From: Scatophagus argus | Taxonomy: Eukaryota; Chordata; Actinopteri; Scatophagidae | Assembly (NCBI RefSeq): GCF_020382885.2 | Contig: NC_058516.1 | Location: 12,502,902 to 12,566,901 of the forward strand | DNA length: 64,000 nt | Direction: 5' to 3' | In this document: one piece after another, positions 22,087 through 34,898 of the stretch | How positions within the stretch are numbered: position 1 is the first letter of the stretch | Layout of the letters: each line of letters starts with the position of its first letter | The notes under the pieces: model-generated | Seen by the model: the letters and a program-made list of their open reading frames with translations, nothing else | Told to the model about the DNA's origin: nothing | Databases searched by the model: none | Translations under genes and position numbers: made by a program

Positions 22087-24294
22087 TAAGTGCTATTTGT
22101 TGGGGTAGTATTGCCGGGCATTAACTTGACTTTTGAATTAAGTACATGTCACTTTTTGGGGTGAAAGCATATGACCAATGCATAAGAGAAGGAAATCACA
22201 TCCAGATCACCTCAAATGGAGACACCGATGATTGCTTTGTTCATAAGTGCTTCTCTTTGGGGTTGTCTTTGTTGTGACTTGGTCACCTGACAAATACTGA
22301 GGCTGTGTATTTACAATATTCGTTGCATGACTAGCCAAAAGCCTAAACTTGTCCCCAAAATCACCCAAACACAAGCACTGACTTGAAGTCTGGAGGCAGT
22401 AAGTGCTTCTTGTTGGGGTACTTTTGGGATCTCTGAATTCCCAAGTTTCCTACACAGAATTCATCCGGGAGCGTTTTGTATATCACATGTTACTGAGTGA
22501 ATAACACTGTTTGGATTCCTGCTGTTGTATTCATGCAGTGGTACTGAAACTACTGAAAAAAGTTTTAGGCTTCTTTGACAGAATGTGTGCTTGAAGTACT
22601 AATTCAGTGGGAGCTGTGCTTATTTGAATTGCTTAGAAACTTGGAAAATACAACTGATGAAAGTGCAAGCGGGAGCCATGACGTGGCAACGACTTGCACC
22701 ATTACAACTCACTGGACTCCGATTGACCACTTACGACCCGCCAAAGGCAAACATGAATTTCAGATGATTGTCGTCAGTTCATCGAGCTCGATCTTGCTAT
22801 TGTTTACTTGCCATTGTATTGAAAGGAGGCGGGCATTGTGAAACTGAATTCAGTATTTAAGAGGGGCAAATCTGTACAAAAACCACCACTTCTGGTGCTA
22901 CTGCTTCAACTCACAGGTGCCTCGGACAAATAGTGGGACTACAGAGAAACGCAAGCACCGACTGGACAGGACCTTGAATTCAGTAGGTGCAACTTGATGG
23001 GGATGTGGCTTATGACAAAATCTACAGCTGCATGAAATTGGAATCACATCCAGATGACCTCAAATAGAGACACAGATGAGTGTTGTGTGCATAAGTGCTT
23101 CTCTTTGGGGTTGTCTTGGTTGTAAGTTTGTCAACAGATATATTGTTGTTCGGATAGAAAGACTGATCATTCAATTCATTATTGCCATGCCTAGCCAAAA
23201 GCCTAAACTTGTCATCAACAATACCCAAACACAAGCGCTGACTTAAATTCTGAATGCAGTAAGTGCTACTTGTTGGGGTACTTTTGCTGACACCTGAAAC
23301 TTTCTCTCTAAACAATTTATTCCCTTGCTCACTGCCAGTCTGTAAGATTGGCCCAACTTGAGCATTGACAGTACAGTCGAATTCTGTAAGTGCTACTTGT
23401 TGGGGCGGTCGAATGTGACAAAAAATCTACAAACATACGGAACTGGAATTATATCTAGAGTAGCTCAAATGGAGACATGGTTGATTGTTGTCTGTATGAG
23501 TGCTTCACTTTGTGGCTGTTACTTCTTCCACAATTAAATCACGAGAGTAATGCAGATATTATGCTTTTATTCTTTGCGTGGCTAGCCAAAAGCCTCAACT
23601 TGTCCCCAAAATTACCCAAACACAAGCACTGACTTGAAGTCTGAAGGCAGTAAGTGCTATTTGTTGGGGTAGTATTGCCGGGCATTAACTTGACTTTTGA
23701 ATTAAGTCCATGTCACTTTTTGGGGTGAAAGCATATGATCAATGCATAAGAGAAGGAAATCACATCCAGATCACCTCAAATGGAGACACTGATGATTGCT
23801 TTGTTCATAAGTGCTTCTCTTTGGGGTTGTTGTGACTTGGTCACCTGACAAATACCGAGGCTGTGTATTTACAGTATTCGTTGCATGACTAGCCAAAAGC
23901 CTAAACTTGTCCCCAAAATCACCCAAACACAAGCACTGACTTGAAGTCTGAAGGCAGTAAGTGCTATTTGTTGGGGTAGTATTGTCGGGCGTTAACTTGA
24001 CTTTTGAAATAAGTACATGTCACTTTTGGGGGGGTGACTGCATATTACCAATGCATAAGAGAAGGAAATCACATCCAGATCACCTCAAATGGAGACACTG
24101 ATGATTGCTTTGTTCATAAGTGCTTCTCTTTGGGGTTGTCTTTGTTGTGACTTGGTCACCTGACAAATACTGAGGCTGTGTATTTACAGTATTCGTTGCA
24201 TGACTAGCCAAAAGCCTAAACTTGTCCCCAAAATCACCCAAACACAAGCACTGACTTGAAGTCTGGAGGCAGTAAGTGCTTCTTGTTGGGGTAC
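22087..24294 (+). ncRNA. mir430: miR-430 segment between cassettes 2 and 3
   Basis: Mature 5' ends: A 22087 (orphan), C 22244, B 22400; promoter with TATTTAA at 22854; then G 22984, C 23092, D 23260, E 23387, F 23497, A 23651, C 23808, A 23958, C 24117, B 24273. One copy of the C spacer is shorter (GGGTTGTTGTGAC after 23808). Confidence 0.9.
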
Positions 24295-24621
24295 TTTTGG
24301 GATCTCTGAATTCCCAAGTTTCCTACACAGAATTCATCCGGGAGCGTTTTGTATATCACATGTTACTGAGTGAATAACACTGTTTGGATTCCTGCTGTTG
24401 TATTCATGCAGTGGTACTGAAACTACTGAAAAAAGTTTTAGGCTTCTTTGACAGAATGTGTGCGATGATATTCGCCCAACAACAACATTGCAAATCAAGT
24501 CAGAACGGCACCGGCATATAACACAGGACATGGAGGAAAGGGAGGAAACCACGGCCCGTACGGCTAAGAAAAGAGAATGCAGCTTCAACAATCAACAGCC
24601 GGTACAAAAACAAAGGCATTT

Positions 24622-24693
24622 CTCCCCGTCGGGGAATCGAACCCCGGTCTTCCGCGTGACAGGCGGAGATACTGTCCACTATACTAACGAGGA
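24622..24693 (-). tRNA. tRNA-Asp(GTC)
   Basis: 72 nt, as 11749-11820. Confidence 0.92.
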
Positions 24694-25054
24694 AGGCTGT
24701 ACATTGCTTGCACTGCCTTGCACAGCTGTTCCAGCCATTGCATGAGGGAATGCAGAGACACCATGGGAAGTATTTACCTTGGTGACGGAGATTGCGGAGG
24801 TGTTAGCCGGGTCCCACAGTTGAAATCTCCCAGACACTGCATCTTTAATTCTGTTTACTGTCCCCACCCCTAAGCGCTTCTTCCTTTTCCAGCTTTGGCT
24901 ATCTGAACTCAAAATCCATTATGGGTATGAATTGTTAATAACAGACAAAAAGGAAAATAAACACCCTTAACATGTAAAATTGGCATTAGAAAAAAGTTGG
25001 TTAAGTATACAGGTGCTTTCAGCCATGCACGCGCGAGCAACGTGGTGGTCAGCA

Positions 25055-25114
25055 GTTTCTGTAGTGCGTTCGCCTAACGTGCGAAAGGTCTCCGGTTGGA
25101 AACCGGGCAGAAAC
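25055..25114 (+). pseudogene. decayed tRNA-Val(AAC)
   Basis: As 12182-12241. Confidence 0.87.
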
Positions 25115-25268
25115 AGCTCTCTTTGTTTCAGTTTACGGTGAATATTGGTGTCAGTACATCATTTGAGTTACTAATATTCATTCTAATCGGAAGAATTATT
25201 TCATCTTCCAAATTCAGATATATGATGCCACGGCCTCTTTAAAAAGCCTCTTTGTAGCAGCAGTGTTA

Positions 25269-25389
25269 GCTTACGGCCACACCACCCTGAACACGCCCGA
25301 TCTCGTCCGATCTCGGAAGCTAAGCAGGGTCGGGCCTGGTTAGTACTTGGATGGGAGACCGCCTGGGAATACCAGGTGCTGTAAGCTTT
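25269..25389 (+). rRNA. 5S rRNA
   Basis: 121 nt with the GGCCACACC change seen also at 19052. Confidence 0.93.
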
Positions 25390-25406
25390 TTCACTTCTCT
25401 TAGCAA

Positions 25407-25421
25407 CCAGCAGAGGGCGCT
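25407..25421 (+). promoter_or_regulatory. CTCF-like motif
   Basis: CCAGCAGAGGGCGCT, 18 bp after the first 5S of cassette 3. Confidence 0.6.
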
Positions 25422-25702
25422 CTTCAGTGGAGCGACAGCCTTGAAGAAATGAGCAGAGTAAAATCATAAAGACCTACAACGGCAGCTGTGGAACGTCACC
25501 AACTTCCAGTTTTCACAAGAACTACTGCTTCGTTTCACTAGTTCACATTGATTGGACTATGGTACTGATCCCATCCACTTGAGACGAGAATGTTGTATAT
25601 TGGTTCAATATTCATTGTAATCAGAGGAATTATTTCATCTGCAGAATTCAGATACATGATGCCATGGCATCTTTAAAAGGTCCTTTTAAATAAGCGTGTG
25701 CA

Positions 25703-25823
25703 GCTTACGGCCATACCACCCTGAACACGCCCGATCTCGTCTGATCTCGGAAGCTAAGCAGGGTCGGGCCTGGTTAGTACTTGGATGGGAGACCGCCTGG
25801 GAATACCAGGTGCTGTAAGCTTT
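25703..25823 (+). rRNA. 5S rRNA
   Basis: 121 nt; A box GGAAGCTAAGC intact, unlike the equivalent copy at 12830. Confidence 0.95.
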
Positions 25824-25840
25824 TTCATACCTCTCAACAA

Positions 25841-25855
25841 CCAGCAGAGGGCGCT
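25841..25855 (+). promoter_or_regulatory. CTCF-like motif
   Basis: CCAGCAGAGGGCGCT, 18 bp after the second 5S of cassette 3. Confidence 0.6.
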
Positions 25856-26743
25856 GTTGGCTCTTCAGTGGCGATCCAGCCTTGGTGAAATGAGCAGAGT
25901 TAGATCATAAAGACCTACAATGGCAGCTGTGGAATGTCACCAACTTCCACTTTTCTCAAAAACTACTGCTTCGTTTCACCAGTTCACATTGATTAGACTC
26001 TATGCTACTTATTCAATCCACTTGAGAAGAGAATATTGTGCTTTCCTTTGCCCTGCATTGTTATTGTCGGTGGTTATTGCACATATGTGGTGCTGTGTTT
26101 AGTTCAATGGTCTGGTTAATGCAGTAATGCAATTAGTCGCAATTCTGCGGTCACCAGAGAAGGCAACCATACGGCTCTTGTTGCCGTTGTTGTTTTTATT
26201 TTGACAGCAAGAGGGTTCGAAACAGGCTACAATGGAGCTCTTTCAACAAATGGCTGTTTCTAGCATAATAGATGTTTATGGTTCTTGTCCCTGCAGCTTT
26301 TACTGTCCGATACACAACTGCTCCGACACACAAGACGACTGTGACTGGATCCACTTAAAAATCTCTCATCGAGCTCTCGTCCCGGTCGTTGGCACAGTCG
26401 TTTCCCGGAAGTACGCTCATTTAGCCTCTGTCAGCGCCATGTTAAAAGTGTATGAGATCGGTTAATTAGTGTCAAATAGTGAAACGAGCACTTGCAGAAG
26501 TACAAGTTCTTGCGCGTGCATGGCGGAAAGCACCTGTATACTGAACCGCAAATAAGAAAACAAATTAGAGCTAGCAAGGCGGAGAAAGACTTTCGGTGGG
26601 CCTTGAAGAAATCCTGGCAAGCCGTCCGGTGACTCAGCAAGGGGAAGCGGCATCTTGTTCATATATTGTGTGTAACTCATATACGGTTAATTTAAATAAT
26701 GTACTGACACCAATATTCATCGTAAACTGAAACGAAGAGAGCT

Positions 26744-26815
26744 GTTTCTGCCCGGTTTCGAACCGGGGACCTTTCGCGTGTTAGGCGAACGTGATGACCA
26801 CTACACTACAGAAAC
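26744..26815 (-). tRNA. tRNA-Val(AAC)
   Basis: 72 nt, as 13871-13942. Confidence 0.93.
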
Positions 26816-27067
26816 TGCTGTGAGCCGCTTTATTTGCGCGTGCACGGCTGAAAAGCAACTGTATACTAAACCACAAGCTTTTTTCTAATGCCAGTGGACA
26901 TATTAATGTTACATGTTAAGGATTTTTTCCCCTTTTTGTCTGTTATTAACCCGGCTAACATCTCCGCAATCTCCATCACCAAGGTAAATGCTTCCCATGG
27001 TGTCTCTGCAGCCCCCCGTGCAATGGCTGGAACAGCTGTGCAAGGCAGCGCATGCAGAGTATAATCT

Positions 27068-27129
27068 TCCTCGTTAGTATAGGGGACAGTATCTCCGCCT
27101 GTGGTGGGGTTCGATTCCCCGACGGGGAG
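27068..27129 (+). pseudogene. decayed tRNA-Asp
   Basis: As 14195-14256. Confidence 0.87.
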
Positions 27130-27602
27130 AGTTAAGTTATATCTGCTCCTGATTGTTCAAGTAAACACCATTCATTTCTGCGTCAAATGCATCCAAGTGG
27201 CGGTTAGGTTGAGCTTTCTGTTGACCCTGTGAGTGCTGAAGCCCCAGATTGCGACAATTTGCAATATTACATCAAACTAAATATCGCCACCGATCTTGTT
27301 TCCCCACCAGTAGCTGTCTAACGTGCAATACTTTAATGCTAACCCAAAGTTCCCGTTCAAAGTATTTGAGGAAATCGAAGTTGAAAGTTGCTTACTTATA
27401 GTGCTAAATGGAATAAAGGCGAAAGCGTTTTCTCATTGACAGTATGACTTTATCTTTCAAGCTGCAGCTTTTTAAAGTCTCGGTGTCGAAAACCAGCACC
27501 GAAAGGGTTAACAGGCAGCAACAGGTTGACTACACTGTGTAATCGGTGCGATAATTGGAGTTAGCACGGAAAAACTTCAGTACCACAAACCTATTGCAAC
27601 AT

Positions 27603-27674
27603 GTTTCCGCCCGGTTTCGAACCGGGGACCTTTCGCGTGTGAGGCGAACGTGATAACCACTACACTACGGAAAC
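27603..27674 (-). tRNA. tRNA-Val(CAC)
   Basis: 72 nt, as 14730-14801. Confidence 0.93.
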
Positions 27675-28291
27675 CACAGCCACCTAGCCCTCCTCGGTGT
27701 GGCTCAAAGTACCCGTAAACTGAACCGCAAACATTTTTAATGCCGGAAGCACTTTTACATGTTCAGGATGTTTTTTAATGAACAATTATTTGCCATCAAG
27801 AGTTCTGCTGCTTGTCTAATCAAAGTTTTCTTCTCCCTCGTTATGACTGGGTCCTGTGCGCTGTGTTAACCGTTCCTCCATGGTCAGAAAGCACACGACA
27901 GGCTTGTTTACCTCCAGGGCCGAAGTTGATGTTGCTGACTTTGAGGTTAATCCCCTTCACTTTCACAGCAGTTGGGGAAGCAACACACGGGAGCTCCACT
28001 TGGTCTTGAGATGCAGCAGGCTTTACTATATCACAACGGTGACCTATACTTTAAATTTGCTACTAAACAGGGCCACTTCATTGCGTGCTGTCAATCTGAA
28101 TCTCTGCTCGCCGCCCGCTACATTCACTGTCCCTTCAACATTTGCATGCACAAACAGGAACAGGAAACAGGAACGCATGCATAGACTGGGTAAGCCTCCG
28201 TTTGAGTAACACGTCTGTTGTGAGTCTCGCACTGTTTGTTGATTTAACTCTGCTCATTTCATCAAAGCTGGATCTCCACTGAAGAGCCAAC

Positions 28292-28306
28292 GGCGCCCTC
28301 TGCTGG
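28292..28306 (-). promoter_or_regulatory. CTCF-like motif (reverse)
   Basis: Reverse motif 18 bp after the minus-strand 5S gene of cassette 3. Confidence 0.6.
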
Positions 28307-28323
28307 TTGTTAAGAGACAAGAA

Positions 28324-28444
28324 AAAGCTTACAGCACCTGGTATTCCCAGGCGGTCTCCCATCCAAGTACTAACCAGGCCCGACCCTGCTTAGCTTCCGA
28401 GATCAGACGAGATCGGGCGTGTTCAGGGTGGTATGGCCGTAAGC
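28324..28444 (-). rRNA. 5S rRNA
   Basis: 121 nt, as 15451-15571. Confidence 0.94.
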
Positions 28445-28737
28445 TGTACATGTTTATTTAAAAGGACCTTTTAAAGATGCCATGGCATCATGTGTCTGAA
28501 TTTCGTAGATGAAATAATTCTTTCGATTAGAATGAATATTAAATGAATATACAATATTCTCTTCTCAAGTGGATTACAAGTAGCATAGAGTCTAATCAAT
28601 GTGAACTAGTGAAACGAAACAATCGTGCTTGAGAAAACTGGAACTTGGTGACATTCCACAGCTGCCGTTGTAGGTCTTTATGATCTAACTCTGCTCATTT
28701 CATCAAGGCTGGATCTCCACTGAAGAGTCAACAGCGG

Positions 28738-30947
28738 TAAGTGCTATTTGTTGGGGTAGTATTGCCGGGCATTAACTTGACTTTTGAATTAAGTACATGT
28801 CACTTTTTGGGGTGAAAGCATATGACCAATGCATAAGAGAAGGAAATCACATCCAGATCACCTCAAATGGAGACACCGATGATTGCTTTGTTCATAAGTG
28901 CTTCTCTTTGGGGTTGTCTTTGTTGTGACTTGGTCACCTGACAAATACTGAGGCTGTGTATTTACAATATTTGTTGCATGACTAGCCAAAAGCCTAAACT
29001 TGTCCCCAAAATCACCCAAACACAAGCACTGACTTGAAGTCTGGAGGCAGTAAGTGCTTCTTGTTGGGGTACTTTTGGGATCTCTGAATTCCCAAGTTTC
29101 CTACACAGAATTCATCCGGGAGCGTTTTGTATATCACATGTTACTGAGTGAATAACACTGTTTCCTGATTCCTGCTGTTGTATTCATGCAATGGTACTGA
29201 AACTACTGAAAAAAGTTTTAGGCTTCTTTGACAGAATGTGTGCTTGAAGTACTAATTCAGTGGGAGCTGTGCTTATTTGAATTGCTTAGAAACTTGGAAA
29301 ATACAACTGATGAAAGTGCAAGCGGGAGCCATGACGTGGCAACGACTTGCACCATTACAACTCACTGGACTCCGATTGACCACTTACGACCCGCCAAAGG
29401 CAAACATGAATTTCAGATGATTGTCGTCAGTTCATCGAGCTCGATCTTGCTATTGTTTACTTGCCATTGTATTGAAAGGAGGCGGGCATTGTGAAACTGA
29501 ATTCAGTATTTAAGAGGGGCAAATCTGTACAAAAACCACCACTTCTGGTGCTACTGCTTCAACTCACAGGTGCCTCGGACAAATAGTGGGACTACAGAGA
29601 AACGCAAGCACCGACTGGACAGGACCTTGAATTCAGTAGGTGCAACTTGATGGGGATGTGGCTTATGACAAAATCTACAGCTGTATGAAATTGGAATCAC
29701 ATCCAGATGACCTCAAATAGAGACACAGATGAGTGTTGTGTGCATAAGTGCTTCTCTTTGGGGTTGTCTTGGTTGTAAGTTTGTCAACAGATATGTTGTT
29801 GTTCGGATAGAAAGACTGATCATTCAATTCATTATTGCCATGCCTAGCCAAAAGCCTAAACTTGTCATCAACAATACCCAAACACAAGCGCTGACTTAAA
29901 TTCTGAATGCAGTAAGTGCTACTTGTTGGGGTACTTTTGCTGACACCTGAAACTTTCTCTCTAAACAATTTATTCCCTTGCTCACTGCCAGTCTGTAAGA
30001 TTGGCCCAACTTGAGCATTGACAGTACAGTCGAATTCTGTAAGTGCTACTTGTTGGGGCGGTCGAATGTGACAAAAAATCTACAAACATACGGAACTGGA
30101 ATTATATCTAGAGTAGCTCAAATGGAGACATGGTTGATTGTTGTCTGTATGAGTGCTTCACTTTGTGGCTGTTACTTCTTCCACAATTAAATCACGGGAG
30201 TAATGCAGATATTATGCGTTTATTCTTTGCGTGGCTAGCCAAAAGCCTAAACTTGTCCCCAAAATTACCCAAACACAAGCACTGACTTGAAGTCTGAATG
30301 CGGTAAGTGCTATTTGTTGGGGTAGTATTGCCGGGCATTAACTTGACTTTTGAATTAAGTCCATGTCACTTTTTGGGGTGAAAGCATATGATCAATGCAT
30401 AAGAGAAGGAAATCACATCCAGATCACCTCAAATGGAGACACTGATGATTGCTTTGTTCATAAGTGCTTCTCTTTGGGGTTGTTGTGACTTGGTCACCTG
30501 ACAAATACTGAGGCTGTGTATTTACAATATTTGTTGCATGACTAGCCAAAAGCCTAAACTTGTCCCCAAAATCACCCAAACACAAGCACTGACTTGAAGT
30601 CTGAAGGCAGTAAGTGCTATTTGTTGGGGTAGTATTGTCGGGCGTTAACTTGACTTTTGAAATAAGTACATGTCACTTTTGGGGGGGTGACTGCATATTA
30701 CCAATGCATAAGAGAAGGAAATCACATCCAGATCACCTCAAATGGAGACACTGATGATTGCTTTGTTCATAAGTGCTTCTCTTTGGGGTTGTCTTTGTTG
30801 TGACTTGGTCACCTGACAAATACTGAGGCTGTGTATTTACAGTATTCGTTGCATGACTAGCCAAAAGCCTAAACTTGTCCCCAAAATCACCCAAACACAA
30901 GCACTGACTTGAAGTCTGGAGGCAGTAAGTGCTTCTTGTTGGGGTAC
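28738..30947 (+). ncRNA. mir430: miR-430 segment between cassettes 3 and 4
   Basis: Mature 5' ends: A 28738 (orphan), C 28895, B 29051; promoter with TATTTAA at 29507; then G 29637, C 29745, D 29913, E 30040, F 30150, A 30304, C 30461, A 30611, C 30770, B 30926. The leader after B carries GTTTCCTGATTCC in place of GTTTGGATTCC, a marker shared with the leaders at about 46590 and 51290. Confidence 0.9.
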
Positions 30948-31274
30948 TTTTGGGATCTCTGAATTCCCAAGTTTCCTACACAGAATTCATCCGGGAGCGT
31001 TTTGTATATCACATGTTACTGAGTGAATAACACTGTTTGGATTCCTGCTGTTGTATTCATGCAATGGTACTGAAACTACTGAAAAAAGTTTTAGGCTTCT
31101 CTGACAGAATGTGTGCGATGATATTCGCCCAACAACAACATTGCAAATCAAGTCAGAACGGCACCGGCATATAACACAGGACATGGAGGAAAGGGAGGAA
31201 ACCACGGCCCGTACGGCTAAGAAAAGAGAATGCAGCTTCAACAATCAACAGCCGGTACAAAAACAAAGGCATTT

Positions 31275-31346
31275 CTCCCCGTCGGGGAATCGAACCCCGG
31301 TCTTCCGCGTGACAGGCGGAGATACTGTCCACTATACTAACGAGGA
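31275..31346 (-). tRNA. tRNA-Asp(GTC)
   Basis: 72 nt, as 11749-11820. Confidence 0.92.
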
Positions 31347-31708
31347 AGGCTGTACATTGCTTGCACTGCCTTGCACAGCTGTTCCAGCCATTGCATGAGG
31401 GAATGCAGAGACACCATGGGAAGTATTTACCTTGGTGACGGAGATTGCGGAGGTGTTAGCCGGGTCCCACAGTTGAAATCTCCCAGACACTGCATCTTTA
31501 ATTCTGTTTACTGTCCCCACCCCTAAGCGCTTCTTCCTTTTCCAGCTTTGGCTATCTGAACTCAAAATCCATTATGGGTATGAATTGTTAATAACAGACA
31601 AAAAGGAAAATAAACACCCTTAACATGTAAAATTGGCATTAGAAAAAAGTTGGTTAAGTATACAGGTGCTTTTCAGCCGTGCACGCGCAAATAAAGCGGC
31701 TCACAGCA

Positions 31709-31780
31709 GTTTCTGTAGTGTAGTGGTCATCACGTTCGCCTAACGCGCGAAAGGTCCCCGGTTCGAAACCGGGCAGAAAC
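31709..31780 (+). tRNA. tRNA-Val(AAC), forward copy
   Basis: 72 nt and intact, where other cassettes carry the decayed copy. Anticodon AAC; the base 3' of the anticodon is G (CCTAACGCG) where the minus-strand copies have A. The B box GGTTCGAAACC is intact. It arose by copying or inverting the opposite arm of the cassette. Confidence 0.9.
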
Positions 31781-32001
31781 AGCTCTCTTCGTTTCAGTTT
31801 ACGATGAATATTGGTGTCAGTACATTATTTAAATTAACCGTATATGAGTTACACACAATATATGAACAAGATGCCGCTTCCCCTTGCTGAGTCACCGGAC
31901 GGCTTGCCAGGATTTCTTCAAGGCCCACCGAAAGTCTTTCTCCGCCTTGCTAGCTCTAATTTGTTTTCTTATTTGCGGTTCAGTATACAGGTGCTGAACA
32001 A

Positions 32002-32016
32002 CCAGCAGAGGGCGCT
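32002..32016 (+). promoter_or_regulatory. CTCF-like motif without its 5S gene
   Basis: CCAGCAGAGGGCGCT kept right at the rearrangement junction although both forward 5S genes are lost. Confidence 0.6.
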
Positions 32017-32904
32017 GTTGGCTCTTCAGTGGCGATCCAGCCTTGGTGAAATGAGCAGAGTTAGATCATAAAGACCTACAATGGCAGCTGTGGAATGTCA
32101 CCAACTTCCACTTTTCTCAAAAACTACTGCTTCGTTTCACCAGTTCACATTGATTAGACTCTATGCTACTTATTCAATCCACTTGAGAAGAGAATATTGT
32201 GCTTTCCTTTGCCCTGCATTGTTATTGTCGGTGGTTATTGCACATATGTGGTGCTGTGTTTAGTTCAATGGTCTGGTTAATGCAGTAATGCAATTAGTCG
32301 CAATTCTGCGGTCACCAGAGAAGGCAACCATACGGCTCTTGTTGCCGTTGTTGTTTTTATTTTGACAGCAAGAGGGTTCGAAACAGGCTACAATGGAGCT
32401 CTTTCAACAAATGGCTGTTTCTAGCATAATAGATGTTTATGGTTCTTGTCCCTGCAGCTTTTACTGTCCGATACACAACTGCTCCGACACACAAGACGAC
32501 TGTGACTGGATCCACTTAAAAATCTCTCATCGAGCTCTCGTCCCGGTCGTTGGCACAGTCGTTTCCCGGAAGTACGCTCATTTAGCCTCTGTCAGCGCCA
32601 TGTTAAAAGTGTATGAGATCGGTTAATTAGTGTCAAATAGTGAAACGAGCACTTGCAGAAGTACAAGTTCTTGCGCGTGCATGGCGGAAAGCACCTGTAT
32701 ACTGAACCGCAAATAAGAAAACAAATTAGAGCTAGCAAGGCGGAGAAAGACTTTCGGTGGGCCTTGAAGAAATCCTGGCAAGCCGTCCGGTGACTCAGCA
32801 AGGGGAAGCGGCATCTTGTTCATATATTGTGTGTAACTCATATACGGTTAATTTAAATAATGTACTGACACCAATATTCATCGTAAACTGAAACGAAGAG
32901 AGCT

Positions 32905-32976
32905 GTTTCTGCCCGGTTTCGAACCGGGGACCTTTCGCGTGTTAGGCGAACGTGATGACCACTACACTACAGAAAC
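32905..32976 (-). tRNA. tRNA-Val(AAC)
   Basis: 72 nt, as 13871-13942. Confidence 0.93.
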
Positions 32977-33228
32977 TGCTGTGAGCCGCTTTATTTGCGC
33001 GTGCACGGCTGAAAAGCAACTGTATACTAAACCACAAGCTTTTTTCTAATGCCAGTGGACATATTAATGTTACATGTTAAGGATTTTTTCCCCTTTTTGT
33101 CTGTTATTAACCCGGCTAACATCTCCGCAATCTCCATCACCAAGGTAAATGCTTCCCATGGTGTCTCTGCAGCCCCCCGTGCAATGGCTGGAACAGCTGT
33201 GCAAGGCAGCGCATGCAGAGTATAATCT

Positions 33229-33290
33229 TCCTCGTTAGTATAGGGGACAGTATCTCCGCCTGTGGTGGGGTTCGATTCCCCGACGGGGAG
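33229..33290 (+). pseudogene. decayed tRNA-Asp
   Basis: As 14195-14256. Confidence 0.87.
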
Positions 33291-33763
33291 AGTTAAGTTA
33301 TATCTGCTCCTGATTGTTCAAGTAAACACCATTCATTTCTGCGTCAAATGCATCCAAGTGGCGGTTAGGTTGAGCTTTCTGTTGACCCTGTGAGTGCTGA
33401 AGCCCCAGATTGCGACAATTTGCAATATTACATCAAACTAAATATCGCCACCGATCTTGTTTCCCCACCAGTAGCTGTCTAACGTGCAATACTTTAATGC
33501 TAACCCAAAGTTCCCGTTCAAAGTATTTGAGGAAATCGAAGTTGAAAGTTGCTTACTTATAGTGCTAAATGGAATAAAGGCGAAAGCGTTTTCTCATTGA
33601 CAGTATGACTTTATCTTTCAAGCTGCAGCTTTTTAAAGTCTCGGTGTCGAAAACCAGCACCGAAAGGGTTAACAGGCAGCAACAGGTTGACTACACTGTG
33701 TAATCGGTGCGATAATTGGAGTTAGCACGGAAAAACTTCAGTACCACAAACCTATTGCAACAT

Positions 33764-33835
33764 GTTTCCGCCCGGTTTCGAACCGGGGACCTTTCGCGTG
33801 TGAGGCGAACGTGATAACCACTACACTACGGAAAC
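33764..33835 (-). tRNA. tRNA-Val(CAC)
   Basis: 72 nt, as 14730-14801. Confidence 0.93.
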
Positions 33836-34452
33836 CACAGCCACCTAGCCCTCCTCGGTGTGGCTCAAAGTACCCGTAAACTGAACCGCAAACATTTTTA
33901 ATGCCGGAAGCACTTTTACATGTTCAGGATGTTTTTTAATGAACAATTATTTGCCATCAAGAGTTCTGCTGCTTGTCTAATCAAAGTTTTCTTCTCCCTC
34001 GTTATGACTGGGTCCTGTGCGCTGTGTTAACCGTTCCTCCATGGTCAGAAAGCACACGACAGGCTTGTTTACCTCCAGGGCCGAAGTTGATGTTGCTGAC
34101 TTTGAGGTTAATCCCCTTCACTTTCACAGCAGTTGGGGAAGCAACACACGGGAGCTCCACTTGGTCTTGAGATGCAGCAGGCTTTACTATATCACAACGG
34201 TGACCTATACTTTAAATTTGCTACTAAACAGGGCCACTTCATTGCGTGCTGTCAATCTGAATCTCTGCTCGCCGCCCGCTACATTCACTGTCCCTTCAAC
34301 ATTTGCATGCACAAACAGGAACAGGAAACAGGAACGCATGCATAGACTGGGTAAGCCTCCGTTTGAGTAACACGTCTGTTGTGAGTCTCGCACTGTTTGT
34401 TGATTTAACTCTGCTCATTTCATCAAAGCTGGATCTCCACTGAAGAGCCAAC

Positions 34453-34467
34453 GGCGCCCTCTGCTGG
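34453..34467 (-). promoter_or_regulatory. CTCF-like motif (reverse)
   Basis: Reverse motif 18 bp after the minus-strand 5S gene of cassette 4. Confidence 0.6.
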
Positions 34468-34484
34468 TTGTTAAGAGACAAGAA

Positions 34485-34605
34485 AAAGCTTACAGCACCT
34501 GGTATTCCCAGGCGGTCTCCCATCCAAGTACTAACCAGGCCCGACCCTGCTTAGCTTCCGAGATCAGACGAGATCGGGCGTGTTCAGGGTGGTATGGCCG
34601 TAAGC
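34485..34605 (-). rRNA. 5S rRNA
   Basis: 121 nt, as 15451-15571; the only 5S left in cassette 4. Confidence 0.94.
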
Positions 34606-34898
34606 TGTACATGTTTATTTAAAAGGACCTTTTAAAGATGCCATGGCATCATGTGTCTGAATTTCGTAGATGAAATAATTCTTTCGATTAGAATGAATAT
34701 TAAATGAATATACAATATTCTCTTCTCAAGTGGATTACAAGTAGCATAGAGTCTAATCAATGTGAACTAGTGAAACGAAACAATCGTGCTTGAGAAAACT
34801 GGAACTTGGTGACATTCCACAGCTGCCGTTGTAGGTCTTTATGATCTAACTCTGCTCATTTCATCAAGGCTGGATCTCCACTGAAGAGTCAACAGCGG

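Larger units (their letters stand above)
24464..28737. repeat. Pol III cassette 3
   Basis: 4274 bp, full-length form with the same gene order and length as cassette 1. Confidence 0.9.
31117..34898. repeat. Pol III cassette 4 (rearranged, no forward 5S)
   Basis: 3782 bp. After tRNA-Asp the sequence does not follow cassettes 1-3. From about 31665 to 31995 it is the reverse complement of the tRNA-Val(-) arm (compare 13635-13985), giving an intact Val gene on the plus strand. It then joins GAACAACCAGCAGAGG, the downstream flank of the second forward 5S. Both forward 5S genes are gone. The rest is unchanged. Confidence 0.88.

Noticed and set aside
11749-34605. tRNA-like and 5S-like sequences as SINE copies
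   Set aside because: They are full length with intact internal promoters, lack a SINE body and A-rich tail, and lie at fixed positions in a tandem cassette.
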